Source of the DNA: Streptosporangium amethystogenes
GTDB taxonomy: Bacteria > Actinomycetota > Actinomycetes > Streptosporangiales > Streptosporangiaceae
Direction: 5' to 3'
Assembly (NCBI RefSeq): GCF_000721075.1
Contig: NZ_JOEQ01000003.1
Span: 1-64,000 of the forward strand
Length of the DNA: 64,000 bases
In this document: positions 1 to 6,262 of the stretch, piece by piece
Layout: the number at the start of each line of letters is the position of its first letter
How positions within the stretch are numbered: the first letter of the stretch is position 1
Notes under the pieces: model-generated
What the model was told of the DNA's origin: nothing
The model's database searches: none
The model's input: the letters and a program-made list of their open reading frames with translations, nothing else
Position numbers and translations under genes: made by a program

Positions 1-51
1 CGCGGCTTCCTCCAGGTCTGTGTCCGCAGATGCCTGAATCACGGTACTCAT
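1..51 (-). CDS. 5' end of an unidentified gene (partial)
   Basis: Only the first 17 codons lie in the window. The reading frame begins MSTVIQASADTDLEEAA. The start is well supported because AAGGAGAT lies just upstream of the ATG at 51. The fragment is too short to assign a family, and the rest of the gene lies to the left of the window. Confidence 0.55.
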   Translation of the reverse strand, partial: MSTVIQASADTDLEEAA

Positions 52-550
52 CAGGTGTATCTCCTTGATCAGGAGTTACACCGAAAACCGTACAGTCCCA
101 GCCATGGGTGAACAGGGCCGCGGTGACCACGACCAGACGTCGGCGCTCCACGTGAGAAAGATCCACCACCCCACCATTCCCTGAACCGATTCGAGTCGGC
201 TCCCGCAATCCACAGATGATCGACCGCTGCCACTTTTGTAGATGAGCTCGCCGCCACTCTCACAGCCGTTCTCGGGGTCGTGGATCCAGCCTCATGTGTC
301 ACCGGTCGACCGATCGAGTTTCCACACCGTGCCGCTGCGCCTCGAGAGAGGGTCGGCGATCTCTCGGATAGCCGGGCGGTCCAAGTCGGCGCGGTGGAGC
401 GCCCGGGCATGTTCTGATCCCTACGGCTCATCGCAAGGCGCCTGTCAATCGAGGGTCGCCGTCGCCTGGTCAAGCGCTCCCCTGCGTCGACCTCACGGTC
501 TTTACGCAACATGAGGTTGCGGATCGCTGACGCGGCCGCTAGAGTCACGC
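52..550. other. Intergenic stretch with no recognised gene
   Basis: This stretch separates the leftward gene at the window edge from the rightward SRPBCC gene. Long open frames cross it on both strands, but none has a ribosome binding site or a recognisable protein family. It must hold the promoters of both flanking genes. I see no other feature in it. Confidence 0.4.
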
Positions 551-565
551 GCAACCGATGGTTGC
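551..565. promoter_or_regulatory. Palindrome upstream of the SRPBCC-ArsR operon (putative operator)
   Basis: GCAACC and GGTTGC form 6-bp inverted arms around a 3-base spacer, 17 bases before the chosen GTG start. ArsR-type repressors usually autoregulate from such dyads, so this may be the site of the ArsR encoded second in the operon. The role is inferred from position. Confidence 0.4.
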
Positions 566-581
566 CTATTGGAGGGCCATA

Positions 582-1031
582 GTGGAGTTCGGAAAGTTGG
601 AACGCGAGATCCGCATCGACGCGGCACCGGAGATCGTGTTCGATGTGGTGAGTCGTCCTGAGCACATCAAGATGTGGTGGTCCGATGACGCGTCGTTCGA
701 GCCCGCGCCAGGCGCGGTCGGCGAACTGGTGTGGGACGACCGCGCCGTGGTCGAATCGATCACGGTGGTCGACGTGGATCCGCCCCGCAGGTTCGCGATC
801 CGCTGGATCGCTCCTGATGGTCAGCTGCCCGATGCGGACAACTCCCTCCTGATCACCTTCGAGCTCGAACCCTCCGGTGACGGCACGATTCTGCGCCTGA
901 CCGAGAGCGGCTGGCGGGAGAAGGGCTGGGAAGCCGCTGTGCTCGAGGAGGCCTTCCACGACCACGAGCGCGGCTGGGACATGTTCCTGCCCAGACTGCA
1001 GAGCTACGCCCCTTCCGTGGTGGCGCAATGA
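582..1031 (+). CDS. SRPBCC / AHSA1-like domain protein
   Basis: A 149-residue protein that fits a single SRPBCC (Bet v1-like, AHSA1) fold. The N-terminal strand is followed by the motif PEIVFDVVSRPEHIKMWW, and the C-terminal helix carries FHDHERGWDMFLP; both are typical of AHSA1 proteins paired with ArsR regulators. I chose the GTG at 582 because GGAGGG lies 5 bases upstream. The in-frame ATG at 558 has no such site and overlaps a palindrome. The gene overlaps the ArsR gene by 4 bases (ATGA), so the two are translationally coupled. Members bind small hydrophobic ligands or act as stress-response partners; the ligand here is unknown. Confidence 0.8.
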   Translation: MEFGKLEREIRIDAAPEIVFDVVSRPEHIKMWWSDDASFEPAPGAVGELVWDDRAVVESITVVDVDPPRRFAIRWIAPDGQLPDADNSLLITFELEPSGDGTILRLTESGWREKGWEAAVLEEAFHDHERGWDMFLPRLQSYAPSVVAQ

Positions 1032-1366
1032 CCGTCGCCGTCGACGACGAACTCTGGTCGGCGATCGGCGACCCGATCAGACGCCGCCTGCTCGACTTGC
1101 TGCTCGCGGAAGGAGTCGGTACGCCGACCAGCCTGAGCGATCGTCTCCCGATCTCGCGCCAAGCGGTCACCAAGCACCTGGGCGTCCTCGATCGCGCAGG
1201 CCTCGTACACGCGACACCGATGGGCCGCGAGCGGCGCTACGAAGTTGACGAGGCGCAGCTCGCCCGCGCCGTACGGCAACTGAACGAAGTCGGCAAGACC
1301 TGGGATACGCGGCTGAACCGCATCAAGCGCATCGCGGAACAGATCCAGCGTCAGAAACACAACTGA
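1028..1366 (+). CDS. ArsR-family winged-helix transcriptional regulator
   Basis: A 112-residue protein with a helix-turn-helix at roughly residues 8-90. The N-terminal helix reads DPIRRRLLDLL, the recognition helix ISRQAVTKHLGVLDRAGLV, and the wing GRERRYEVD. No cysteine pair for metal sensing is seen, so it belongs with the many ArsR proteins that pair with SRPBCC partners rather than with arsenic or zinc sensors. It probably represses its own operon, perhaps at the dyad at 551-565. The C-terminus is basic. Confidence 0.85.
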   Translation: MTVAVDDELWSAIGDPIRRRLLDLLLAEGVGTPTSLSDRLPISRQAVTKHLGVLDRAGLVHATPMGRERRYEVDEAQLARAVRQLNEVGKTWDTRLNRIKRIAEQIQRQKHN

Positions 1367-1379
1367 CCAACAGGTCAAC

Positions 1380-1559
1380 ATAGGCATCGCGTCGGCCTCG
1401 TATGCCGGTGGCGTGGCGATCGGCACCTTCGCCGCCTCATCCGCGGTGATCACCGGTCTGATCATCGCGGTGATCTCCATCCCGCTCGCCTGGGCAGCCA
1501 GCTTCCTGAAGCCTCCGATATTCGCGGACGCGGCAGAACTCGCAGCGGCGACGGTGTGA
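1380..1559 (+). pseudogene. C-terminal remnant of an MFS transporter
   Basis: One frame reads through about 59 codons to a TGA at 1557-1559. It encodes a small-residue-rich membrane helix (SYAGGVAIGTFAAS), then a second hydrophobic helix (GLIIAVISIPLAWAAS) and a short hydrophilic tail. This matches the last transmembrane helices of a drug-efflux MFS protein. No start codon with a ribosome binding site is present and the other ten or so helices are missing. I read it as a leftover from a deletion rather than a working gene. Confidence 0.5.
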
Positions 1560-1612
1560 CCATCGAGCCTGTGTAGTCGTTCGGAAGAATCAATCACCTT
1601 TGGAGGACACAT

Positions 1613-2425
1613 ATGAGTGGATTGCTGCTCGGCGATAAGAACGCTGTGATCTATGGAGGCGGGGGCGCTATCGGCGGCGCCATCGCACGGGTATTCGCCC
1701 GGGAAGGCGCGAGAGTGTTCATCGCCGGACGGACACAGGAGAAGCTGGACGCTGTGGCGCGTGATATCGCCGCCACGGGCGGAACAGTCGAGACCGCGCA
1801 AGTTGACGTCCTCGATCAACAGGCGGTCGAAAAGCACGCCGACGCGATCGCGGCGACGGCCGGCGGCATCGACATCGCCCTCAACGCCGTGAGTGTCATG
1901 CACGACCAGGGGACTTTGCTGGCGGACCTCTCGCTGGAGGAGTTCATGCGGCCGATTGACGGCTTTCTCCGGACGCTGTTCATCACGAGCAAGGCTGTGG
2001 CACGGCACATGGGTCGCGAGCGTCCCGGCGTCATCCTGACGTTGTCCGAGCCGGGTTCCAAACTGGCTGTAGGCGGCATCTTGGGGCACAGCGTGAGCTC
2101 GGCCGGTAAGGAGGCCTTCTCGCGGGTTCTGGCCGCGGAGTTGGCGCCCAGCAACATCCGGGTGATCGGCATCCGTCCACACGCTGTCGTCGATGCGCCG
2201 GCAGCGGGTTCCTACACCAAGGACCTCTTCAAGCAAACCGCGGCAGCGGCCGGGCAGTCGGTCCGGGAATTGCTCGAAGGCGGGGGGATGGCGCAGGGGA
2301 CGCTTCTGAAGAGGCTGCCTACGCTGTCTGAAATCGCAGAGACGGCCGCGTTCCTGGCTTCAGATCGAGCTGGAGCCATGACCGGAACAATCGTCAATCT
2401 GTCCGCAGGCGCGCTTGTCGACTGA
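1613..2425 (+). CDS. SDR-family oxidoreductase with an altered active site
   Basis: A 270-residue short-chain dehydrogenase/reductase. The Rossmann nucleotide motif GGGGAIGGAIA is at residues 14-24, and the C-terminal part (FLASDRAGAMTGTIVNLSAGAL) is typical of classical SDRs. TTTGGAGGACACAT before the ATG gives a clear start. The catalytic Tyr-x-x-x-Lys appears as Ser-Ser-Ala-Gly-Lys within HSVSSAGKEAF, so the general-acid tyrosine is missing, while a serine is present in LTLSEPG. It may have changed chemistry or lost activity. It is followed 8 bases later by the broken PEP-mutase gene and may once have shared an operon with it. Confidence 0.8.
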   Translation: MSGLLLGDKNAVIYGGGGAIGGAIARVFAREGARVFIAGRTQEKLDAVARDIAATGGTVETAQVDVLDQQAVEKHADAIAATAGGIDIALNAVSVMHDQGTLLADLSLEEFMRPIDGFLRTLFITSKAVARHMGRERPGVILTLSEPGSKLAVGGILGHSVSSAGKEAFSRVLAAELAPSNIRVIGIRPHAVVDAPAAGSYTKDLFKQTAAAAGQSVRELLEGGGMAQGTLLKRLPTLSEIAETAAFLASDRAGAMTGTIVNLSAGALVD

Positions 2426-2432
2426 GACCGCT

Positions 2433-3086
2433 ATGGCCGATCAGGCCGACAAGGCCGAGCTACTTCGCTCCCTGCACATCCCGGGCGCTCCGCTGGTGCT
2501 GCCGAACGCCTGGGACGTAGACAGCGCCCGCGCCGTCGTCGACGTAGGCTTCCCGGTGGTCGCGACCGCGAGCAACGCGATCGCCGCCGCTCTGGGCCAC
2601 GACGACGGTGAAGGTGCCCCGAGCGAGGAGATGAGGTTCGTCGCCCAACGCATCGCAGCCTCTGTCGACGTGCCGGTCACCGTCGACGCCGAGGCCGGCT
2701 ACGGGATGGCGCCGGAGGAACTGGTCGAACTGCTGAGCCGGGATCGGAGCCGTCGGCTGTAACATCGAGGACAGTGATCACGCCAACGGCGGCCTGATCG
2801 ACGTCGATGTCCGCGCCGTCTACATCGCGCAGATGCGCGCAGCCGCCGACCGTCTCAGGGTACCGCTGGTCATCAATGCCCGGATCGACTCCTTCTTCCC
2901 CACCTCGCCTCTACCCGAGAATCAGAAGCGTGCCGATGCGATCAGCAGGGCTGAGGCGTACTGGTCGGCTGGCGCTGATTGTGTGTTCCCTCCCGGAACC
3001 GGGCCGGACGACCTCCGGGCCATCGTCGCCGAGGTCGGCGCGCCGGTGAACGCCGGTCTTCCGCTGAAACGCGGGTCGTTGGACGT
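2433..3086 (+). pseudogene. PEP mutase / isocitrate lyase-family gene, frameshifted and 3'-truncated
   Basis: The first frame (2433-2735) gives LPNAWDVDSARAVVDVGFPV and VPVTVDAEAGYG, hallmarks of the carboxyphosphonoenolpyruvate/PEP mutase family. It then runs into nonsense and a stop at 2762. Skipping the A at 2736 restores AGIGAVGCNIEDSDH and the remaining family motifs up to GAPVNAGLPLKRGSLD. The C-terminal part is then missing, because the frame runs straight into an integrase tail near 3086. The gene is therefore disabled twice, once by a one-base insertion and once by a fusion. The intact family forms or breaks C-C or C-P bonds of 2-oxoacid-like substrates. Confidence 0.8.
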
Positions 3087-3360
3087 GTCTATCCCCTCCC
3101 GCCGCGGTACACCTATGGAGCCAGATAACCTGCGACGGAGCTGGGCAGAGATTCGCACCGCGGCCGGACTCGGAGCCGTACGGCTTCACGACCTCCGGCA
3201 CACCTGCGTCAGCCTGCTCCTCGACTTGGGCGTGCCTCCGCACATCGTCCGGGAGATCGTCGGACACTCCGACATCGAGGTGACCATGACGATCTACGCA
3301 CACGCCTCCCTCGGCGACAAGCGCGCAGCTCTCGGCAGGCTCGGGGACGCTCTCGGCTGA
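3087..3360 (+). pseudogene. C-terminal fragment of a tyrosine integrase
   Basis: About 90 codons correspond closely to the last 90 codons of the intact integrase at 19156-20427. Shared segments include PSRRGTPMEPDNLRRSW, LHDLRHTCVSLLLDLGVPP, GHSDIEVTMTIYAH and the ending GKLGDAL/GRLGDAL. The HxxR box, the second histidine and the nucleophilic tyrosine (TIYAH) are kept, but the N-terminal and core-binding domains and the first catalytic arginine are absent. The fragment is in frame with the broken PEP-mutase gene, so the fusion point lies at about 3084-3094. Confidence 0.9.
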
Positions 3361-3375
3361 TAGAGATCTCGATCG

Positions 3376-3414
3376 AAACGCCTCGGGCATAATGCTCCGA
3401 GGCGTTCCGTTTTC
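3376..3414 (+). terminator. Terminator after the integrase fragment
   Basis: AACGCCTCGG (3377-3386) pairs with CCGAGGCGTT (3397-3406) and is followed by a short T-rich run. It matches in position and sequence the hairpin after the intact integrase at 20445-20475. Confidence 0.7.
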
Positions 3415-3422
3415 CCGCTCGG

Positions 3423-3872
3423 TCAATCCCCGGTAACCCCCCAGAACACGATCTCACTCGGTCGCCGCTGCTTGTCATACAAGACGGTGTAACAAGCGTG
3501 GCCACGCTCCTCAATCACGCCGTGCACCTCATCATGCGCTCTGTCGAAGTCGACACGCGTCGGCTGCGATGTGCCGAACAATCTGGTTATCTCCTCCCAG
3601 GTGAGTGGCCTGGCTGCGCAAACCCTGGGCTCTTCGCCCTCGCCCAGGATCTCGAAGACGTCCAGCACCGAATGAGTGAACGAATGCCGCACGCCCTCGT
3701 CCTGCCATAGCTCCTCCACCGTGGGAGGCCGAGGCCGCTCAGGAGTTCCCCAGCGCCCGTCGTAAAGCCAGAAGTAGTCGCGTTCCCCAAAGGCGCGTTC
3801 GTGAGCAGCCGCAAGCGCAGCCGACAAGTCCTGTTGATACGGGGTGCAGTAGTCCCACGCTGAACTGCCCAC
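3423..3872 (-). CDS. Hypothetical actinobacterial protein
   Basis: A 149-residue soluble protein that I cannot assign to a family. I chose the GTG at 3872 (protein begins MGSSAWDYCTPYQQDL) because GAGGAAGAG lies upstream; the open frame continues to 4109, but that extension crosses the attachment-site repeat. Visible features are an aromatic-rich segment (DYFWLYDGRWGTPERP) and an acidic middle part. There are no membrane segments and no nucleotide-binding motif. It lies between the integrase fragment and the attachment core of the remnant element, facing the integrase, so it may belong to the older element. Confidence 0.5.
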   Translation of the reverse strand: MGSSAWDYCTPYQQDLSAALAAAHERAFGERDYFWLYDGRWGTPERPRPPTVEELWQDEGVRHSFTHSVLDVFEILGEGEEPRVCAARPLTWEEITRLFGTSQPTRVDFDRAHDEVHGVIEERGHACYTVLYDKQRRPSEIVFWGVTGD

Positions 3873-3971
3873 GACTCTTCCTCTCAGCCGACGGCGCAAC
3901 TGCCCTGAAGTACGAAGGACGCTACCGGTTGATACCGACAAAGAGATCAGTCGCACGGTGTCCATGGACAC

Positions 3972-3993
3972 GTTGTCGTCAGCGTTGTCGTCA
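3972..3993. repeat. Paired integrase arm-like repeats (remnant element)
   Basis: GTTGTCGTCA occurs at 3972-3981 and again at 3984-3993, a 12-base period. The second copy ends 60 bases before the attachment core at 4053. The intact element has GTTGCTGTCA twice with the same period and the same distance from its core at 21156. Arm-type sites for tyrosine integrases commonly look like this, but the function is inferred. Confidence 0.5.
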
Positions 3994-4006
3994 AACAGAA
4001 CCAAGA

Positions 4007-4040
4007 ACGCCCCGGCCGTGATCGGCTCGGGGCGTTTGTG
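4007..4040. terminator. Terminator-like hairpin beside the left attachment copy
   Basis: AACGCCCCGGCC and GGCTCGGGGCGTTT form an inverted repeat around GTGATC. A near copy lies at 21107-21142 beside the tRNA-Phe copy of the core. It may terminate transcription at the element boundary. Confidence 0.5.
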
Positions 4041-4052
4041 CTGCTCAGTTGC

Positions 4053-4102
4053 TGTGGTCAGGGGCGGGGTCGAACCGCCGACCTTCCGCTTTTCAGGCGG
4101 AC
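4053..4102. repeat. Attachment core, distal copy (attL of the AICE)
   Basis: Fifty bases are identical to 21156-21205. They cover the 3' half of tRNA-Phe from the acceptor end through the T-arm to the anticodon stem. The sequence diverges beyond 4102, where the rest of the tRNA is absent. This is the expected left boundary of the element integrated at tRNA-Phe. It also serves as the right boundary of the older tandem remnant. Confidence 0.92.
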
Positions 4103-4180
4103 CAATCACGCTGGTGAGGTAGCGGAGACCGTGGTCAGAGGGTGGTGGACGGTGGCCGAGGTGTGGCCGTGTGTGGGGCC

Positions 4181-4203
4181 GTTGCTGTCAGCGCTGCTGT
4201 CAC
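4181..4203. repeat. Paired arm-like repeats at the left end of the AICE
   Basis: GTTGCTGTCA at 4181-4190 and the near copy GCTGCTGTCA at 4193-4202 lie 79 bases inside the left core. They match the repeats at 21075-21096 near the right core. Integrase arm sites at both ends are expected for this recombinase family. Confidence 0.5.
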
Positions 4204-4277
4204 CTGAACAGCCGACAGTCGGTGGAGCGTCCCAAACAGGCCAAGCCATTCGGGACGTTCATTCGAGGTACCTGCGG

Positions 4278-5069
4278 TTAGGGCAAGATCTCCGCTCGCA
4301 GCACTTCGTCACGCAAGGCACGGTGAACCTCAGCAGAGTCGGCGTTGTAGCTCGTCTGGCGTCGAAGCTCCTTGCGCACCGCATCGACCACGACTTCCGA
4401 CAAAAGCACCTGCGCCAAGGACTTCGGCGACGTCGCGGCGCGCGCCCTCCACAGGTCATCCATCAACCGGCGCTTGAACGACTCCTTGGTCAGGTAGAAG
4501 AGCCCATCAACCTTGGTCGCCAAGCTGGCGTCTCCAAGAAGGTCGACCTCAAGGGCGAGATCGATGACCACGGGAAGGCCGGCGGTCATGTGGTACGCCT
4601 GCCAGACTTGTCCGTTGGACAGGATCATCCACTCAACACCCTCGTTGACGGCGTACATCTGCACCTGGCGCAGGTGCTTGGTGTTGAGCTTCTGGCTGCA
4701 CCTCTTCACCTCGATGAAGGCGACCAACTGCTTGTCGATGCGAATGCCGTAATCAGCGAACTCGCCTTTGACCTGGTACTCGGTGGTGAGATCCTCGTAC
4801 TTGTCGTAGCCCAGCCCTTCGCACAGGAAGTCTGTGATCAGAAGCCGCGTGTCTCCTTCGTTGGCATCACGAGCCACCAGATCGGCCAGCGGCTTGGAGT
4901 AGCGGCGCACGGCCGTTCGGACTCGGTCTCGCGCGTCGGTCTCCCACTTGGGAACTGCCCGCCCAGCGGGAGGCTTCTTGCCACCGGAGCTGTCGGTCTT
5001 TTTCGCGGTACCGGGAGGGTTGGAGACTTGCTCTTCACCGACGATCACCTGTGCCGACTGCTCACTCAT
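4278..5069 (-). CDS. Stand-alone HsdR_N-like nuclease-domain protein
   Basis: A 263-residue protein resembling only the N-terminal nuclease domain of type I restriction subunit HsdR. A PD-(D/E)XK-like core is visible, with the Asp in GEFADYGIRID, then VAFIEVKR supplying Glu-x-Lys, and the later QMYAVNEGVEWMILSNGQ segment seen in HSDR_N proteins. No helicase domain follows, and no hsdM or hsdS lies nearby. The N-terminal 45 residues are low-complexity and charged. I chose the ATG at 5069 because AGGTGAG lies 4 bases upstream; the ATG at 5111 has no such site. It may be an orphan defence nuclease or a modified-DNA reader. Confidence 0.7.
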   Translation of the reverse strand: MSEQSAQVIVGEEQVSNPPGTAKKTDSSGGKKPPAGRAVPKWETDARDRVRTAVRRYSKPLADLVARDANEGDTRLLITDFLCEGLGYDKYEDLTTEYQVKGEFADYGIRIDKQLVAFIEVKRCSQKLNTKHLRQVQMYAVNEGVEWMILSNGQVWQAYHMTAGLPVVIDLALEVDLLGDASLATKVDGLFYLTKESFKRRLMDDLWRARAATSPKSLAQVLLSEVVVDAVRKELRRQTSYNADSAEVHRALRDEVLRAEILP

Positions 5070-5111
5070 GCGCTCACCTGCAGGTCTAGTAGGGACAAGC
5101 AGGTTATTCAT

Positions 5112-5478
5112 CCAAGATAGATCAACTCATCCCGCAATTTTCAATCGATACACAAACGAATCCTTCCGCTACGCAGCGAATCCCTAAACATGAACAACTT
5201 CTCAAGACGGACAAAAGTGTCATTTAGGCTTAAATTACACTAAATGCTCACCTTGTCTACACGCCAGTTAGACATTACGGAACGCCCCAAAAGCATATTT
5301 TGTCCTATCTAGTAGCGATCACCGATGCCCCAAAAGGAGGTGCCAGGTCCCGCACCGTCACGTCTTCCGTTTCTTAGAATCTCCGCCCCCTCGCGTAAGA
5401 AACGCTTTGGGGCACCTCCACTTGCCAAAATCCCTCCCGAATGGGCACACTAGTCGAGCCGAAAGGAGGTGTGATCAG
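5112..5478. other. AT-rich intergenic region
   Basis: This stretch is markedly richer in A and T than its surroundings and must contain the promoter of the leftward nuclease gene and of the small rightward gene at 5479. CCCCAAAAGGAGGTGCC near 5330 and GAAAGGAGGTGTG near 5461 are two strong ribosome-binding-site-like sequences. Only the second is followed by a convincing small gene. I saw no RNA gene. Confidence 0.4.
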
Positions 5479-5577
5479 ATGGGAAATGGATACGGCACTT
5501 GCATTTACTGCCAAAATAACCAGCACGAGACGTGCAATGAAAACCGATGCTCCTGCGCCGACCGCAACCACGTGTGA
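5479..5577 (+). CDS. Small cysteine-rich protein
   Basis: A 32-residue frame preceded by AAAGGAGGT, 8 bases before the ATG, which is one of the strongest ribosome binding sites in the window. It contains CIYC, a later ETCNENRCSC segment and two histidines, so it could fold around one zinc ion. It is followed at once by a long inverted repeat (5584-5620). No family is recognised. Given its place among defence-like genes in the AICE cargo, it could be a regulator or a small effector. Its reality rests on the ribosome binding site and the cysteine spacing. Confidence 0.5.
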   Translation: MGNGYGTCIYCQNNQHETCNENRCSCADRNHV

Positions 5578-5583
5578 TTTATG

Positions 5584-5620
5584 GCAAGTTCCCCGATCCG
5601 TGCCGGACCAGGGAACTTGC
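5584..5620 (+). terminator. Inverted repeat after the small Cys-rich gene
   Basis: GCAAGTTCCC (5584-5593) pairs with GGGAACTTGC (5611-5620), starting seven bases after the stop codon. There is no long T-run, so it may be a weak terminator or an RNA-stability element. Confidence 0.45.
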
Positions 5621-5860
5621 TATCAAAGATGTAAGCCGGAGTGACACACTGAGCCTTCTTAAGGCGTCATTTCCTGACGCGGTATCCGGGACAGCGATAG
5701 TCCGAAGATCGCACACAGCAGGGTATTTGTGCTTTCAAGCCCCGAATGTTCCGGACGGTTGCCATCTCTCTGCGGCTTACACCTCTTCATTACGAGTTAG
5801 AACACGATCGTCCAGGACCGCCCACAGCCGTCTTCCGGGCCTGCTCGGGCGGCCTCTGTG
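5621..5860. other. No recognisable gene
   Basis: Open frames here have no ribosome binding site and no family resemblance. The stretch leads into the decayed copy of the HAD hydrolase tail. It may be older, more degraded sequence of the same kind. Confidence 0.35.
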
Positions 5861-6090
5861 GAGTCCTTCAGTCCACGGTCGTCCAGAGATGTCCAGACCT
5901 GTTGTTAGCATCCGCGTTAGCAAGATCGGCACTCACGTTACACTCGACCTCCGAACCGCTCACCGAGCTGCGTGGAACCTCTCCATCGTCTGGAGTACAT
6001 CTCTAACGATGGAGTTCACGTTGTATTCCTGGTCCGACCATGTCCCCAGTCGATCCAGACCATACAGAGATTGGCGGCCCTCGCTAAGGG
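5861..6090 (-). pseudogene. Decayed copy of the HAD hydrolase 3' end
   Basis: On the minus strand this segment aligns with 7824-8050, the 3' part of the intact HAD gene. Shared words include GAGTCCTTCAGTCCA and CTGTTGTTAGCATCC. One frame gives WSDQEYN..IVRDVLQTMER against WPDHEYG..VVTDVLQAMEI in the intact protein, and a shifted frame gives MVWIDWG against TVWIDRG. The copy is therefore frameshifted and cut short. Together with the intact gene it flanks the ApeA-like gene. Confidence 0.7.
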
Positions 6091-6262
6091 CGGGATGGCG
6101 CCTGGGCTGAGCGCTTGCGTGGGAACGTTACTATCACCGCTCCTGCATCCGGGCTTCTATTCGCAGGAGCCCGGCATCTAGGTGTCCCCGTCAAGCTTCA
6201 GCTGATGAGCTCTCGCGTCGAGAACACGACACGGCTTCCGCAGTGACGGTCAACACGTTGCC

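Larger units (their letters stand above)
3084..4102. mobile_element. Int-side remnant of a second, related AICE
   Basis: This segment holds the integrase tail (3087-3360), a minus-strand hypothetical gene, paired GTTGTCGTCA repeats 60 bases from the core, a terminator-like hairpin and a 50-bp copy of the attachment core at 4053-4102. The int-proximal end of the intact element (20160-21205) shows the same order of integrase tail, hairpin, arm repeats, hairpin and core, with the same 60-base spacing from arms to core. I infer that an older, related element lay in tandem to the left and lost everything beyond 3086. Confidence 0.75.

Noticed and set aside
69..1028. Long minus-strand open frame (319 codons) over the SRPBCC gene
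   Set aside because: It is the antisense shadow of a GC-rich gene, with no ribosome binding site and an Arg/Asp-rich composition that fits no family.
1004..2236. 410-codon minus-strand frame across the ArsR and SDR genes
   Set aside because: Antisense shadow of the SDR gene; composition and lack of motifs argue against coding.
4053..4102. Second tRNA-Phe gene at 4053
   Set aside because: Only the 3' half is present; sequence after 4102 lacks the D-arm and 5' acceptor strand, so it is an attachment copy and not a gene.
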